Origin: Bacteroidales bacterium
GTDB lineage: Bacteria > Bacteroidota > Bacteroidia > Bacteroidales > UBA932
Reading direction: 5' to 3'
Length of the DNA stretch: 64,000 bases
Assembly (NCBI GenBank): GCA_012744435.1
Contig: JAAYCA010000003.1
Span: 1-64,000, forward strand
How positions within the stretch are numbered: position 1 is the first letter of the stretch; every line of letters starts with the position of its first letter. The position numbers and the translations under genes are program-made. This document shows positions 19,441 through 31,705 of this stretch, piece after piece. Below the pieces are notes generated by a model. The model saw only the letters and a list, made by a program, of their open reading frames with translations. It had not been told where the DNA came from and did not search any database.

Positions 19441-20194
19441 CCACTGGAGCATTCCCTACGCAGTGTTCCTGGGCATCTTCGTGGTGCTGCCGCTGCTGTT
19501 GATCCTGCTGTATGCCCTGCAGGACGGACAGGGGCATTTCACCCTGCAGAACATCACCCGCTTCTTCTCCGACGCAGATGCACTCGGCACCTTCGCCGTA
19601 TCGCTGGAAATCGCTATCGAGAACACGCTCCTGTGCATCCTGCTCGGCTATCCCGCCGCCTGGATCCTGGCCAACCGGGAGCTCAACCGCAGCGCGGTCA
19701 CCATCGTGCTATTCATCCTGCCCATGTGGATCAACGCCCTGATGCGGACCCTGGCCACGGCCGAGCTCTTCAACATCTTCGGCATCCCGCTGGGCAAGGG
19801 GACCCTGCTCTTCGGCATGGTCTACGACTACCTGCCGTTCATGATCTATCCGATCTACAACGTGCTGGTCAAGATGGACAAATCCTATCCGGAGGCGGCC
19901 CAGGACCTGGGCGCCACGCCCTGGAAGGTCTTCTGGAAAGTCACCGTGCCGCTTTCGCTGCCCGGTGTGTCCAGCGGCGTGCTGATGGTCTTCATGCCGA
20001 CGGTCAGCACCTTCGCCATCTCGGAGTTCCTGACCAACAACAAGATCAAGCTCTTCGGTACCATCATCCAGGAAAACATCAATGCCTCGATGTGGAACTA
20101 CGGTGCTGCGCTGGCGCTGTTCATGCTGATCATCATCGGCATCAGCACCCTGTTCACCAGAGACGGAAAAGAAGCGGAGGGGGCGCTGATCTAA
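19430..20194 (+). CDS. potB: Spermidine/putrescine ABC transporter permease
   Basis: [43 protein letters not shown] (EAA loop). Confidence 0.92.
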
Positions 20195-20198
20195 GGTC

Positions 20199-20999
20199 AT
20201 GAAGAAGGTCATCGCACAAATATATCTCTGGATCCTGATGATCCTGCTTTATGCACCGCTGGTGTTCATCGCCATCTTCTCCTTTACGGAGAGCAAGGTG
20301 TTGGGCAGCTGGTCGGGCTTCTCCACGCAACTCTACGAAAACCTCTTTACCGGCCGCATGCAGGAGAGCGCTTCGCTCATCTCCGCCGTGGAGAACACCC
20401 TGCTGATCGCCCTGGTTTCCGCAGCCGTATCCATGGCCCTCGGCACCGTCGCCGCCATCGGCATCTTCAATCTGACCGGACGCAAGAGACGCGCCCTGTC
20501 CTTCCTGAACAACATCCCGATGATCAATCCGGACGTCATTACGGGCGTGTCGCTGTTTCTGCTGTTCGTCTTCCTGCACTTCAGCCAGGGCTACCTGAGC
20601 GTAATCCTTTCGCACATCTCCTTCGGCACGCCGTACGTCGTGCTGAGCGTGCTGCCGAAGCTCCAGCAGATGAATCCGAACATCTATGAGGCCGCCCTGG
20701 ACCTCGGTGCCACACCGGGCCAGGCCCTGCGGAAAGTCCTGGTGCCGCTGCTCCGTCCCGGCATGATTTCCGGTTTCATCCTGGCTTTCACAATGTCCCT
20801 GGACGACTTTGCCGTCACCTTTTTCACCCGGGGAACGATCGGCCTGGAAACCCTTTCCACCTTCATCTACGCCGATGCGCGCAAAGGCGGACTGACGCCA
20901 GAGCTGCGCCCGCTGATGACGCTGATTTTCCTGATAATCCTCGTCCTGCTGCTGTTCATCAACCTGCGGCAGGCCAAAATGCAAAAAGCGAATGAATAA
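20199..20999 (+). CDS. potC: Spermidine/putrescine ABC transporter permease
   Basis: EAALDLGATPGQALRKVLVPLLRPG; SLDDFAVTFFTRG. Confidence 0.92.
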   Translation: MKKVIAQIYLWILMILLYAPLVFIAIFSFTESKVLGSWSGFSTQLYENLFTGRMQESASLISAVENTLLIALVSAAVSMALGTVAAIGIFNLTGRKRRALSFLNNIPMINPDVITGVSLFLLFVFLHFSQGYLSVILSHISFGTPYVVLSVLPKLQQMNPNIYEAALDLGATPGQALRKVLVPLLRPGMISGFILAFTMSLDDFAVTFFTRGTIGLETLSTFIYADARKGGLTPELRPLMTLIFLIILVLLLFINLRQAKMQKANE

Positions 21000-22296
21000 A
21001 ATGAAAAAAACCTTGCTCCTGCTTGCCGCGGCGGTTTGTCTGTGTGCCTGCGGAACGGACCGCGAGCACGTTCTGAAAGTGTACAACTGGTCCGACTATC
21101 TCGATGTCACGGTCATTGATGAATTCGAACAGTGGTATGAGGAAGAGACCGGCGAGCCGGTCAAGGTCATTCTCCAGACTTTCGACGTCAACGAGACGAT
21201 GCTCTCCAAGATCGAGAAAGGAAAGGAGGATTTCGATGTCGTTTGCCCTTCCGACTATATCATAGAGCGGATGATCAAGCGGGACCTGCTGCTTCCCATC
21301 GAAAGGGATTTCGGCACGACGCCCGATTATATCACGCAAAACGAATCACCCTTCATCCGCGAAAGCTTCGACAAGTTCGAAACGGGCGGCAAGAATGCCA
21401 ACGACTACGCCGTGGGCTACATGTGGGGCACCGTCGGCATCATCTACAATGCCAAATATGTCACGGAAGAGGAAGCGTCCACCTGGGACGTTTTCCGCAA
21501 CCCCAAGTTTGCCGGCAAGATGTTCATGAAAGAAGATGCGCGCGACGTCTTTTCCCAGATCATCATCTTCTTGCGGCAGGACGAGTTGAAGCGGGGCGAA
21601 GTGACCCTGGACGATCTGATGCACGATTCCTCTGACAAGGCCATCGCCGACGTGGAAGCCTATCTGAACCAGGTAAAACCGCTGGTGGCAGGCTGGGAGG
21701 CGGATTTCGGAAAGGAGCAGATGGTCCTCGAGCGCGGATGGATCAGCTTGAACTGGAGCGGCGACGGCGTATGGACCCGAGAAGAAGCGGCCCCGAACGG
21801 AGTGGATCTCCGCTTCGCTCTCCCCAAGGAAGGTTTTACCCGTTTCTATGACGGCTGGGTGATCCCCAAATACGCCAGGAATACCAAAGCGGCCCGATAC
21901 TGGATCAACTTCATGTGCCGGCCCGACATCGTCATCCGCAACGTTGAGGAAACGGGTTATGTGTCCTGCAGCGGTTCGACCGAGGTGCTGGACGCCTTCG
22001 TGGATGATCGTTACGAACCCATTGACCTGAGCTATTTCTTCGGACCGGAAGCCACTGCGGTCCGGACCGATCCCGTCCTGTATCCCGACCGCAGCACGAT
22101 CGAGCGTTCAACGCAGGAACACGACTGGGACGAGCGCACCGATGCACTCATCGCGATGTGGAGCCGCGTGAAAGGGGACGAGGCCAACGTCATGACATTC
22201 ATTGTCATCGGCGCCGTCGTCGTCGCCATGGTCCTGTTCGCACTGACCAGGCGCCCCGGTAGAAAGCACAATTCGAAAGGGAAGCGTCGCAGATAA
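20992..22296 (+). CDS. potD: Spermidine/putrescine substrate-binding lipoprotein with C-terminal TM segment
   Basis: Lipobox VCLCACG; LKVYNWSDYLDVTVIDEFE; C-terminal hydrophobic FIVIGAVVVAMVLFAL plus basic tail. Confidence 0.9.
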   Translation: MNKMKKTLLLLAAAVCLCACGTDREHVLKVYNWSDYLDVTVIDEFEQWYEEETGEPVKVILQTFDVNETMLSKIEKGKEDFDVVCPSDYIIERMIKRDLLLPIERDFGTTPDYITQNESPFIRESFDKFETGGKNANDYAVGYMWGTVGIIYNAKYVTEEEASTWDVFRNPKFAGKMFMKEDARDVFSQIIIFLRQDELKRGEVTLDDLMHDSSDKAIADVEAYLNQVKPLVAGWEADFGKEQMVLERGWISLNWSGDGVWTREEAAPNGVDLRFALPKEGFTRFYDGWVIPKYARNTKAARYWINFMCRPDIVIRNVEETGYVSCSGSTEVLDAFVDDRYEPIDLSYFFGPEATAVRTDPVLYPDRSTIERSTQEHDWDERTDALIAMWSRVKGDEANVMTFIVIGAVVVAMVLFALTRRPGRKHNSKGKRRR

Positions 22297-22298
22297 AC

Positions 22299-23252
22299 TT
22301 ACAGGAGTTTCTCCCGCAGGTGTTTCAGCATGTCTTTGGTCATCGTCTCCAGATTGTAGGACGGTGACCATCCCCATTCTTTACGGGCACAGACATCATC
22401 CATCTTGTTGGGCCAGGAATCCGCGATCGCCTGGCGGACGGGATCCACTTCATAGCGCATCCTGAAGCCTGGCACGTGATTGCGGATAACGCCATAGACC
22501 TCTTCCGGATCGAAACTCATCGAGGCGATGTTGAAGGCGTTGCGGTGCACCAGATAGCGCGGGTCGGCTTCCATCAGCCTGATCGCGGCTTTGATGGCGT
22601 CGGGCATGTACATCATGTCCATGTAGGTGCCATGCGCGAGTGGGCAGACGAATTCCTCGCCCTTGACCGCAGCGTAGTAGATTTCGACAGCATAGTCCGT
22701 GGTGCCGCCACCGGGCAGGGTCTTGTAGGAAATCAGACCCGGGAATCGAACCGAACGCGTGTCCACGCCGTATTTGTGGAAATAATAATCGCTCAGCAGT
22801 TCGGTGGCGACCTTGGTCACGCCGTACATCGAAGTCGGGCGCTGGATGGTGTCCTGGGGCGTGTTGTCGCGCGGGGTATCGGGGCCGAAGGAGCCGATGG
22901 AAGAGGGTGTAAAGACGGCGCAGTGCTTCTCGCGCGCCACTTCAAGCACGTTGATCAGACCGTTCATCTGGATGTCCCAGGCCTTGAGCGGAAGACGTTC
23001 GGCAGTGGCGGACAGCAGCGCGGCCAGGTTGTAGATGGTGTCGATGTCATACTTGTCCACGATTTCCGCGATCTGCGCTCCATTGCAGACGTTGGCCTGC
23101 TCGGCGGGACCGCTTTCAAGCAGATCGCCCGTCGGGGCGGAACCGGGGATGTAGCCGGCCACGATCCGGCCGTGACGGTAAACCTTGCGGAGTTTCATCG
23201 TGAGCTCCGAGCCAATCTGGCCGGTGGAGCCGATGACGAGAACATTTTTCAT
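22299..23252 (-). CDS. NAD-dependent epimerase-type L-threonine 3-dehydrogenase
   Basis: VLVIGSTGQIGSELTMKLRK, NLAALLSATAE, YGVTKVATELL; divergent from kbl, its pathway partner. Confidence 0.8.
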   Translation of the reverse strand: MKNVLVIGSTGQIGSELTMKLRKVYRHGRIVAGYIPGSAPTGDLLESGPAEQANVCNGAQIAEIVDKYDIDTIYNLAALLSATAERLPLKAWDIQMNGLINVLEVAREKHCAVFTPSSIGSFGPDTPRDNTPQDTIQRPTSMYGVTKVATELLSDYYFHKYGVDTRSVRFPGLISYKTLPGGGTTDYAVEIYYAAVKGEEFVCPLAHGTYMDMMYMPDAIKAAIRLMEADPRYLVHRNAFNIASMSFDPEEVYGVIRNHVPGFRMRYEVDPVRQAIADSWPNKMDDVCARKEWGWSPSYNLETMTKDMLKHLREKLL

Positions 23253-23333
23253 AAGTGTATGCTCTAGTGCTATTCATTATTGCGCAAATTTATTAATTTT
23301 GTAGGAGAATTTGCTATTAAATCCACATAATTT

Positions 23334-24520
<1,187 letters not shown>

Positions 24521-24524
<4 letters not shown>

Positions 24525-25168
24525 CGCCCACGGTCGAATACCTGGAAGAGCGCTTCGACACTTTCAACCGGATGTGTTTCGACGGCGCTCTTCCGCGTAT
24601 TCCGATCAAACTGAGCGGCGCCCGCAGTTTCGTGGGGCGCCTGACGTACAGGCCGGTACGCGACTGGCGGGGGAGGGTCGTGCGCCACGAGGATTTCGTG
24701 CTGCGCATCAGTACCCGGTTCGACCTGCCGGAAACGGAAATCGAGGACACGCTCATCCATGAGATGATCCACTGCTGGATTGCCTTCAACGGCATCAAGG
24801 ACAGCGCCACGCACGGCCGGGAATTCCGCGCGAAGATGAAGGAAATCAACACGTTGCACGGGCGCCATCTGACCATTTCGCACAAATCCACCCCGGAGGA
24901 GCTGGACCGCGACACACGCATCCGCGAGCATCACGTATGCGTGAGCCGGCTCGCCGACGGGCGCACCGCCGTCACCGTCGCCGCGAGCACCTGCGTCGCG
25001 AAAATACGGCGGGCCTTCCGCTGGTCGCCCACGGTTCGCTCCAGCGCCTGGTTCGAGAGCCGGGATCCCTGGTTCAACCGTTTCCCCCGCTGCCGCACCC
25101 CCAAGCTTTTCCCGGTCGATCCGGTCCTCCTCCAGCAGCACCTCGACGGCGGCGATACGCTATGGTAA
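24521..25168 (+). CDS. SprT-like zinc metallopeptidase domain protein
   Basis: IEDTLIHEMIHCWIAFNG (HExxH) and HGREFRAKMKEIN. Confidence 0.8.
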
Positions 25169-25229
25169 GTAGAAAAAAGTCCCCTGTTTTCCTTATCTTT
25201 GCATTTACGTATACAGCCTTTTTTTTCGA

Positions 25230-25676
25230 ATGGAACTGATTCTGATTGTTCTCCTGCCCATCCTGGTGCTCGGAATGCTCATCATGGACCGCAAGACCGA
25301 TACCGAGCGGGGCAAGCTCCTGGACACGGAGGACCTGGATTATCATTCGGGGACACCCGGGGTGGACCACGCGGCCATTGCCTTGCAGCTGTACAATTGG
25401 CTCAAGGTCCGGAACAACCGCCACGCGATCTCTACCCATCACGCCCTGGACAAAGCCTTCGGGCGGCCCCGCATCGAGTATCCCGAGGGCGGCACGGGTT
25501 ATGTGATGGTGTACGCAGACTTCTCCCTGGTCGATTACGACCTGCTCAAGATCGACGATGCCCTGATGGACCTCATCGAGCGGGAGAACGAATATGTCGC
25601 AGACTTCTCCCAGTGTGAGGACATGTTCAAGGGCGAGACATACGACATACCCTTTGTCTTCCGGAAGAATCATTAA
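25230..25676 (+). CDS. Membrane-anchored hypothetical protein
   Basis: 148-aa ORF with N-terminal TM, preceded by a TATCTTTG promoter box. Confidence 0.55.
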   Translation: MELILIVLLPILVLGMLIMDRKTDTERGKLLDTEDLDYHSGTPGVDHAAIALQLYNWLKVRNNRHAISTHHALDKAFGRPRIEYPEGGTGYVMVYADFSLVDYDLLKIDDALMDLIERENEYVADFSQCEDMFKGETYDIPFVFRKNH

Positions 25677-25678
25677 CC

Positions 25679-26368
25679 TTGAGTGTCATGAAGAAAGCGA
25701 GACGGATCCCGACCCTTCTCTTTGCCTGCAGCCTGGCCCTGGCGGCGTCTCTGACGCTGGAAGGGCAGGAAACGGCCGCCAACAGGATTCCCGACGAAGA
25801 CTTCTACCTGATGCCGGCTTTTGGCGAGGGGACCGTGTATCTGCGCGGACAGGGTCCCGCACAGGGCCGGATCAACATCTGCGCGGTGGACCAGTCACTC
25901 CGCTTCATCGATGACGACGGCACCGAACTTTCGGCCGAAGACGCGGACGCCATCATCCGGGTGCAGATCGACACGGTCTGGTTCCTGCGGAGCGGGGGAG
26001 CCTTCTATCGCATGTATCCGGTCAGCGGCGAAATCGGAATCGCCCTCAGGCGGGACACCAGAATCGTACGGGACGCCAGGAAGGGTGCCTATGGCATGTC
26101 AGACCGGACAAGTTCCATCCGGCAATACAGCACCCTGTACACCGACGGGGCCGCCCAGCAGCTGAACCGCAACCAGGCTGCATCCTATGCGGTCTCAGAA
26201 ACCATCTGCCTCTACTGCAGGGATGCCGTCTTCAAGCTCAGCAAAGCCAATCTGAAAAAAAACTTCCCGGACCACAAAGACGACATCGACGCCTGGTTCC
26301 GGTCCGGCAAGGCGCTCCCCACGTCCGTCGACGCCGCCCGCACCCTCATCTCCTCCTGGCTCCGATAA
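25679..26368 (+). CDS. Secreted hypothetical protein
   Basis: 229-aa ORF with signal peptide; follows the previous ORF by 2 nt. Confidence 0.55.
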   Translation: MSVMKKARRIPTLLFACSLALAASLTLEGQETAANRIPDEDFYLMPAFGEGTVYLRGQGPAQGRINICAVDQSLRFIDDDGTELSAEDADAIIRVQIDTVWFLRSGGAFYRMYPVSGEIGIALRRDTRIVRDARKGAYGMSDRTSSIRQYSTLYTDGAAQQLNRNQAASYAVSETICLYCRDAVFKLSKANLKKNFPDHKDDIDAWFRSGKALPTSVDAARTLISSWLR

Positions 26369-27652
26369 TCAGGCGGCCTTCCCGGCCTTCTGCGGATCCT
26401 TGAAGAGGATGGCGAAAAGGATGGCGACGACGAAGGCGTAAGCCGCGAAGATGTACCATGCGGTGCTCCAGGAGGGCTCGGCGGCGTTGTACACGAAGTG
26501 GTTCACCACACGGCCTGCGGCCCAGGTGCCGATCGAGGCGCCGAGACCGTTGGTCATCAGCATGAACAGACCCTGCGCCGAGGAGCGGATGCCCTTGTCG
26601 GTATTCTCGTTGACGAACAGCGAGCCGGAAATGTTGAAGAAGTCGAAGGCAACGCCGTAAACGATGCAGCTGAGGACGAACATCCACACGCCCCCGCCCG
26701 GATTGCCGGCTCCGAAGAAACCGAAGCGGAACACCCAGGCGAACATGGCGATGAGCATCACTTTCTTGATGCCGAATTTCTTCATGGCAAAAGGAATCAG
26801 CAGGATGCAGAGTGTCTCGGAGACCTGGCTCAGGGAGATCAGCGCATTGGCATTGTTGGCGCCCCAGGCGTTCGCAAACAGGGGATTGTCCTTGAAGGAG
26901 GTGATGAACGTGTTGGCATAGCCGTTGGTGATCTGCAGGGAAGCGCCGAGCAGCATCGAGAAAATGAAGAACACCGCGAACTGGCGGTCCTTGAAGAGTC
27001 GGAAAGCGCTCAGGCCCGTCGCCTCGGCGAAAGACTGCGTGCCGGCCGTCTTGGGCTTGCACGGGCAGTTCGGGAGCGTGAGGGCATAGGCGCAGAGCAC
27101 CAGGCTCAGGATGCCTGACACGAAGAACTGATTGTAGGTGTGCTGGAACTGCACGCCGTCGGCTCCCTTCATAAAGTTGACGAAGAGCATCGTAAGGATG
27201 AAGCCGATCGTGCCGAACACGCGGATGGGAGGGAAATCCTTGACCGGATCTTTCCCGGCCTTCTCCAGGGCATTATAAGCCACGGAATTGGAGATGGCGA
27301 TGGTTGGCATGTAGAAGGCTATGCTGAGCGTATAAAGCGCGTAGAACGGCCCGAAACTGATCGCAGAGCCCGCGCTCATCGCGTACCAGCCGGCCGCGAA
27401 CATCGCGACACCGGCGACACCCTGGCAGAGCGAGAGGACCTTCTGCGCCGGAATCCACTTGTCGGCGACAATGCCCATCAGGGCGGGCATGAAGATGGAA
27501 ACGAAACCCTGGGTGGCAAAGAAAAGCCAGATCTGGGGGCCGAAGCCGCTGCTGGCAAGGAAACTGCCCATCGAAGTGAGATACGCCCCCCAGGCGGCGA
27601 ACTCCAGAAAGTTCATCAGGATCAGCCTGAGGCCGATGTTGGATTTGTTCAT
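26369..27652 (-). CDS. MFS nucleoside H+ symporter-like permease (NupG/XapB type)
   Basis: MNKSNIGLRLILMNFLEFAAWGAYLTSMGSFLAS...; 12 TM pattern. Confidence 0.8.
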   Translation of the reverse strand: MNKSNIGLRLILMNFLEFAAWGAYLTSMGSFLASSGFGPQIWLFFATQGFVSIFMPALMGIVADKWIPAQKVLSLCQGVAGVAMFAAGWYAMSAGSAISFGPFYALYTLSIAFYMPTIAISNSVAYNALEKAGKDPVKDFPPIRVFGTIGFILTMLFVNFMKGADGVQFQHTYNQFFVSGILSLVLCAYALTLPNCPCKPKTAGTQSFAEATGLSAFRLFKDRQFAVFFIFSMLLGASLQITNGYANTFITSFKDNPLFANAWGANNANALISLSQVSETLCILLIPFAMKKFGIKKVMLIAMFAWVFRFGFFGAGNPGGGVWMFVLSCIVYGVAFDFFNISGSLFVNENTDKGIRSSAQGLFMLMTNGLGASIGTWAAGRVVNHFVYNAAEPSWSTAWYIFAAYAFVVAILFAILFKDPQKAGKAA

Positions 27653-27724
27653 AAGGTAAGGTCCGTTTAGTAGTTGCAAGCACAAAAATACGTGTTTTTC
27701 GTGGGATTTCACTATATTTGAAGG

Positions 27725-28855
27725 ATGAAATTTTCGAAGACAGCGGCCGATCCGCATTCCGCGGCCCGCGCGGGTATCATCGATACGGACCACGGCCGTA
27801 TCCATACACCCGTCTTCATGCCCGTCGGGACCGTCGGCTCCGTCAAAGGCGTATATCACCGCGACCTTCGGGAGGACATCCGGGCGGAAATCATCCTGGG
27901 GAATACCTACCACCTGTATCTTCGCCCCGGCCTGGACACGCTCCGCGCGGCCGGCGGCCTGCACCGTTTCGAATCCTGGGACGGTCCCATCCTCACGGAC
28001 AGCGGCGGTTTCCAGGTGTTCTCCCTCAGTCCCATCCGCAAACTCACCCCGGAAGGCTGTACCTTCCAAAGCCACATCGACGGCTCCCGGCACTCCTTTA
28101 CCCCGGAGAACAATGTGGACACCCAGCGCATCATCGGCGCCGACATCATGATGGCGCTGGACGAATGCTGTCCGGGCGATGCCGACCATGCCTATGCCCG
28201 CAAGAGCCTGAACCTCACCAAGAGCTGGCTGGAGCGTTTCGCGAAGCGTTTCCGCGATACGGAGCCGCTGTACGGCTATTCTCAGACCTTCTTTCCGATC
28301 ATCCAGGGCTGCATCTATCCCGACCTGCGGCGGGAGGCGGCGGACCACGCCGTGCAGCTCGGCGCCGACGGTTATGCCATCGGAGGCCTGGCGGTGGGGG
28401 AGCCCACGGAGACGATGTACGAGATGCTCGAGCTGGTCTGCCCGCTGCTGCCGGACGACCGCCCGCGCTATCTGATGGGCGTCGGCACGCCGGCGAACCT
28501 GCTGGAAGGCATTGCCCGCGGCGTGGACATGTTCGACTGCGTCATGCCCACGCGCAACGGACGCAACGGGATGCTATTCACCTGGGACGGCATCCTGAAC
28601 ATGCGCAATGCAAAATGGGCGGAGGACTTCTCGCCGATCGATCCGGACGGGGCCTCCTTCGTGGACCGAACCTACACGAAGGCTTACCTCCATCATCTGT
28701 TCATCGCCGGGGAAATGTTTGCCGCGATGCTCGCGAGCGAGCACAACCTTGCCTTCTACCTGGACCTGGTGCATACGGCCCGGGAGCATATCCTCGCCGG
28801 CGATTTCGCCGCCTGGAAGGACAGCACACTCGAACGCATAACCCGACGTCGCTGA
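27725..28855 (+). CDS. tgt: Queuine tRNA-ribosyltransferase
   Basis: LTDSGGFQVFSLS, GGLAVGEPTE, YLMGVGTP. Confidence 0.96.
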   Translation: MKFSKTAADPHSAARAGIIDTDHGRIHTPVFMPVGTVGSVKGVYHRDLREDIRAEIILGNTYHLYLRPGLDTLRAAGGLHRFESWDGPILTDSGGFQVFSLSPIRKLTPEGCTFQSHIDGSRHSFTPENNVDTQRIIGADIMMALDECCPGDADHAYARKSLNLTKSWLERFAKRFRDTEPLYGYSQTFFPIIQGCIYPDLRREAADHAVQLGADGYAIGGLAVGEPTETMYEMLELVCPLLPDDRPRYLMGVGTPANLLEGIARGVDMFDCVMPTRNGRNGMLFTWDGILNMRNAKWAEDFSPIDPDGASFVDRTYTKAYLHHLFIAGEMFAAMLASEHNLAFYLDLVHTAREHILAGDFAAWKDSTLERITRRR

Positions 28856-28856
28856 C

Positions 28857-29945
28857 ATGCAGGCACCTAAGATACTGGACTTGTACATCTCGAAGAAGTT
28901 CATCCTGACCTTCTTCCTGTCGCTGTTGCTGATCATCGTCATCGTGATCATCTTCGACCTGTCGGAGAAGATCGACGACTTCGTCAAGAACGAAGCGCCC
29001 TTGAAGGAGATCATCTTCGACTATTATTGCAACTATCTCCCGTATCTGGTCAACATGTTCGCCTCGCTGTTCGTCTTCATCACGGTGATCTTCTTCACCT
29101 CCCGCATGGCGTCGAACTCCGAGATCATCGCCATCCTGTCCAGCGGAATCAGTTTCCACCGGATGATGGTCCCGTATCTGGCCTCCGCAGCCCTGATCGC
29201 GGTCCTGTCGCTCGGACTTAGCCTGTACGTGATCCCCAGGTCCAACTCCACGCGCATCGAATTCGAGGCGAAATACATCAAGAAGAACACAGGCTTCAAC
29301 CTGAACAACATCCATTACCAGATCTCCCCGGGTCAGTATGTCTTCCTCGAATCTTTCAGCCGCTGGAACAACACGGCCTACAAATTCACGATCGAGGACA
29401 TGGACGGAAACCGCCTGCTCCGGAAGGTGAGTGCCGAGACCGCCGTCTGGGATACGACCCTGGACGGATGGCACCTGCGCAAAGTACACATCCGGGATTA
29501 TACCTCCGGGCTCAAGGACAATGTCACGTACAAAGAGGAGATGGATACGGTCATCGCGCTGAAAATCAAGGATTTATTCAACAATCAGAAAACCGTCGAG
29601 ACCTTGTCGATCGGTCCGTTGGACGAACTCATCGGGAGCCAGAAGATGCGCGGCGACGCGAACGTGATGTTCGCCCTCATCGAGAAGCACCGGCGGCTCG
29701 CCATGCCCTTCTCGGCCATCATCCTGACCATCATCGGCGTATCGCTGTCCGCACGCCGGCGGCGCGGCGGGATCGGCTGGAACATCGGCATCGGCATCGG
29801 ACTGGCCTTCTCGTACATCTTCTTCCTGCGCATCAGCGAAATGTTCGTGTACACGGACACCCTGCCGCCCGGCATTGCCCTATGGCTGCCGAACGTGCTT
29901 TTCGCGGTCGTGGCGACCTTCCTGTACAAACGAGCTTGCAAGTGA
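28857..29945 (+). CDS. LptF/LptG family LPS export permease (YjgP/YjgQ)
   Basis: [34 protein letters not shown]...; [32 protein letters not shown]. Confidence 0.88.
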   Translation: MQAPKILDLYISKKFILTFFLSLLLIIVIVIIFDLSEKIDDFVKNEAPLKEIIFDYYCNYLPYLVNMFASLFVFITVIFFTSRMASNSEIIAILSSGISFHRMMVPYLASAALIAVLSLGLSLYVIPRSNSTRIEFEAKYIKKNTGFNLNNIHYQISPGQYVFLESFSRWNNTAYKFTIEDMDGNRLLRKVSAETAVWDTTLDGWHLRKVHIRDYTSGLKDNVTYKEEMDTVIALKIKDLFNNQKTVETLSIGPLDELIGSQKMRGDANVMFALIEKHRRLAMPFSAIILTIIGVSLSARRRRGGIGWNIGIGIGLAFSYIFFLRISEMFVYTDTLPPGIALWLPNVLFAVVATFLYKRACK

Positions 29946-29946
29946 T

Positions 29947-30381
29947 ATGAAAGTAAAAGTGATCAACAAGGGCGGCAATCCGCTGCCCGCCTATGCCACG
30001 GAATTCTCCGCCGGACTGGATGTCCGCGCCGACAATGCGGAGCCCATCGTGCTCGAACCCCTCGGCCGTGCGATCGTCCCGACCGGATTGTATCTCGAGA
30101 TTCCCGCCGGCTATGAGGTGCAGGTACGTCCCCGCAGCGGACTGGCTGTCAAACGCGGCGTCACGGTCCTCAATGCCCCGGGAACCATCGACGCGGACTA
30201 TCGCGGCGAAGTGTGCGTGATTCTGGTGAATCTCGGCCATGAGCCGTTCGTGATCGAACGAGGCGAGCGCATCGCCCAGCTCGTGCTTGCCAGGCACGAG
30301 ACCATCGAATGGGAAGCGTGCTCGGAGCTGGCGGAGTCCGGCCGCGGAGCAGGCGGATTCGGCAGCACCGGCGTCAAATAA
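29947..30381 (+). CDS. dut: dUTP diphosphatase
   Basis: [44 protein letters not shown]. Confidence 0.96.
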   Translation: MKVKVINKGGNPLPAYATEFSAGLDVRADNAEPIVLEPLGRAIVPTGLYLEIPAGYEVQVRPRSGLAVKRGVTVLNAPGTIDADYRGEVCVILVNLGHEPFVIERGERIAQLVLARHETIEWEACSELAESGRGAGGFGSTGVK

Positions 30382-30382
30382 T

Positions 30383-31705
30383 ATGATCATGACCGAAGAC
30401 CTTTATGCGAAATACCTCGCCTGCGGCTGCCATGTGACGACCGACAGCCGTACCGTGCGGGGCGGAGAACTGTTTTTCGCCCTGCGGGGCGAGAATTTCA
30501 ACGGGAACGACTATGCGGTAAAAGCCCTGGAACAGGGAGCCGCCTGGGCGGTTGTCAATGAAGACGCCGCGATTCCCGGCCTGGTCCCGGATGACGGCAG
30601 GCTCATCCGCGTGGCCGATCCGTTCCGCTCCCTGCAGGAACTTGCCGTCTGGCACCGTACCCACGTCCGCGACGGCCGACTCCCCGTGCTCGGACTGACC
30701 GGCACCAACGGCAAGACGACCACCAAGAACCTCATCGCGGCCGTGCTTGCGAAGAAATTCCGCGTGTGCGCCACGCAGGGCAATCTCAACAATGACATCG
30801 GCGTGCCGCTGTCGTTGCTGTCCATCGCGCCGGACACGGAAATAGCCGTGATCGAGATGGGCGCGAACCACCCCGACGACATCGCCAAGCTGGTGCAGGT
30901 GAGCCGTCCTGACTACGGGCTGATCACCAATGTCGGCCGGGCCCACCTGCTGGGATTCGGTTCCTTCGAGGGGGTCAAAGCCGCCAAGGGAGAGCTCTAC
31001 AACTGGCTCGGGACGCACCGCGGCTCGCTCATCTTCCTCAATGAAGACGATCCCGACCTGCGGGAAATGGCCGCCAAACAGCCCTGCCACGTGTTTGGCT
31101 ACGGCATCGCCCAACAGGGCGCGGAAATCCTTCCCGCCACGCCGGAAGAGCCTTTCCTGCGCATCCGGCTCGGGGAAGACCTCGTCCGCACCCGCCTGGT
31201 CGGCGCCTACAACGCCACCAACGTGCTCGCCGCCCTGGCGGTGGGGGAGTATTTCGGCGTGCCCCGCACCGACGCCATCGCCGCCGTTGAAGGCTTTGTC
31301 CCGGACAACAACCGTTCGCAGATGATGCGTACGGCCGCCAACACCCTGATCGTAGACGCCTACAATGCCAATCCGTCCTCGATGCGGGCCGCCCTGGACA
31401 ATTTCAGCGCCGTGCAGGCACAGCGCAAACTCGTACTGCTGGGAGACATGCGGGAACTGGGCGAAGAATCCGTTGCGGAACACGGGAAGACGGTCCGCCA
31501 GTTGCGCGCCTTCGGTTTGCAGGCCTGCCTGGTCGGCGAGGAATTCCGCAAAGCGCTTGCATCGCTGCCTCCCGGAGAGGAAGCCTGGTTCCCGGATTCG
31601 GAGGCCCTGGCAGAGCATCTGGCCGGCCATCCCGTCAGGGATTGCGTCATCCTTGTCAAGGGCTCCCGCGGGATCCAGATGGAGAAAGTCCTTCCCGCAC
31701 TATAA
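30383..31705 (+). CDS. murF: UDP-MurNAc-tripeptide-D-alanyl-D-alanine ligase
   Basis: DSRTVRGGELFFALRGENFNGN, LGLTGTNGKTTTKNL, IEMGANHPDDI, YNANPSSM. Confidence 0.95.
   Translation: MIMTEDLYAKYLACGCHVTTDSRTVRGGELFFALRGENFNGNDYAVKALEQGAAWAVVNEDAAIPGLVPDDGRLIRVADPFRSLQELAVWHRTHVRDGRLPVLGLTGTNGKTTTKNLIAAVLAKKFRVCATQGNLNNDIGVPLSLLSIAPDTEIAVIEMGANHPDDIAKLVQVSRPDYGLITNVGRAHLLGFGSFEGVKAAKGELYNWLGTHRGSLIFLNEDDPDLREMAAKQPCHVFGYGIAQQGAEILPATPEEPFLRIRLGEDLVRTRLVGAYNATNVLAALAVGEYFGVPRTDAIAAVEGFVPDNNRSQMMRTAANTLIVDAYNANPSSMRAALDNFSAVQAQRKLVLLGDMRELGEESVAEHGKTVRQLRAFGLQACLVGEEFRKALASLPPGEEAWFPDSEALAEHLAGHPVRDCVILVKGSRGIQMEKVLPAL

Noticed and set aside
27718-28908. 396-aa ORF overlapping tgt in another + frame
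   Set aside because: Arg/Pro/Gly-rich shadow ORF; tgt itself is unambiguous.
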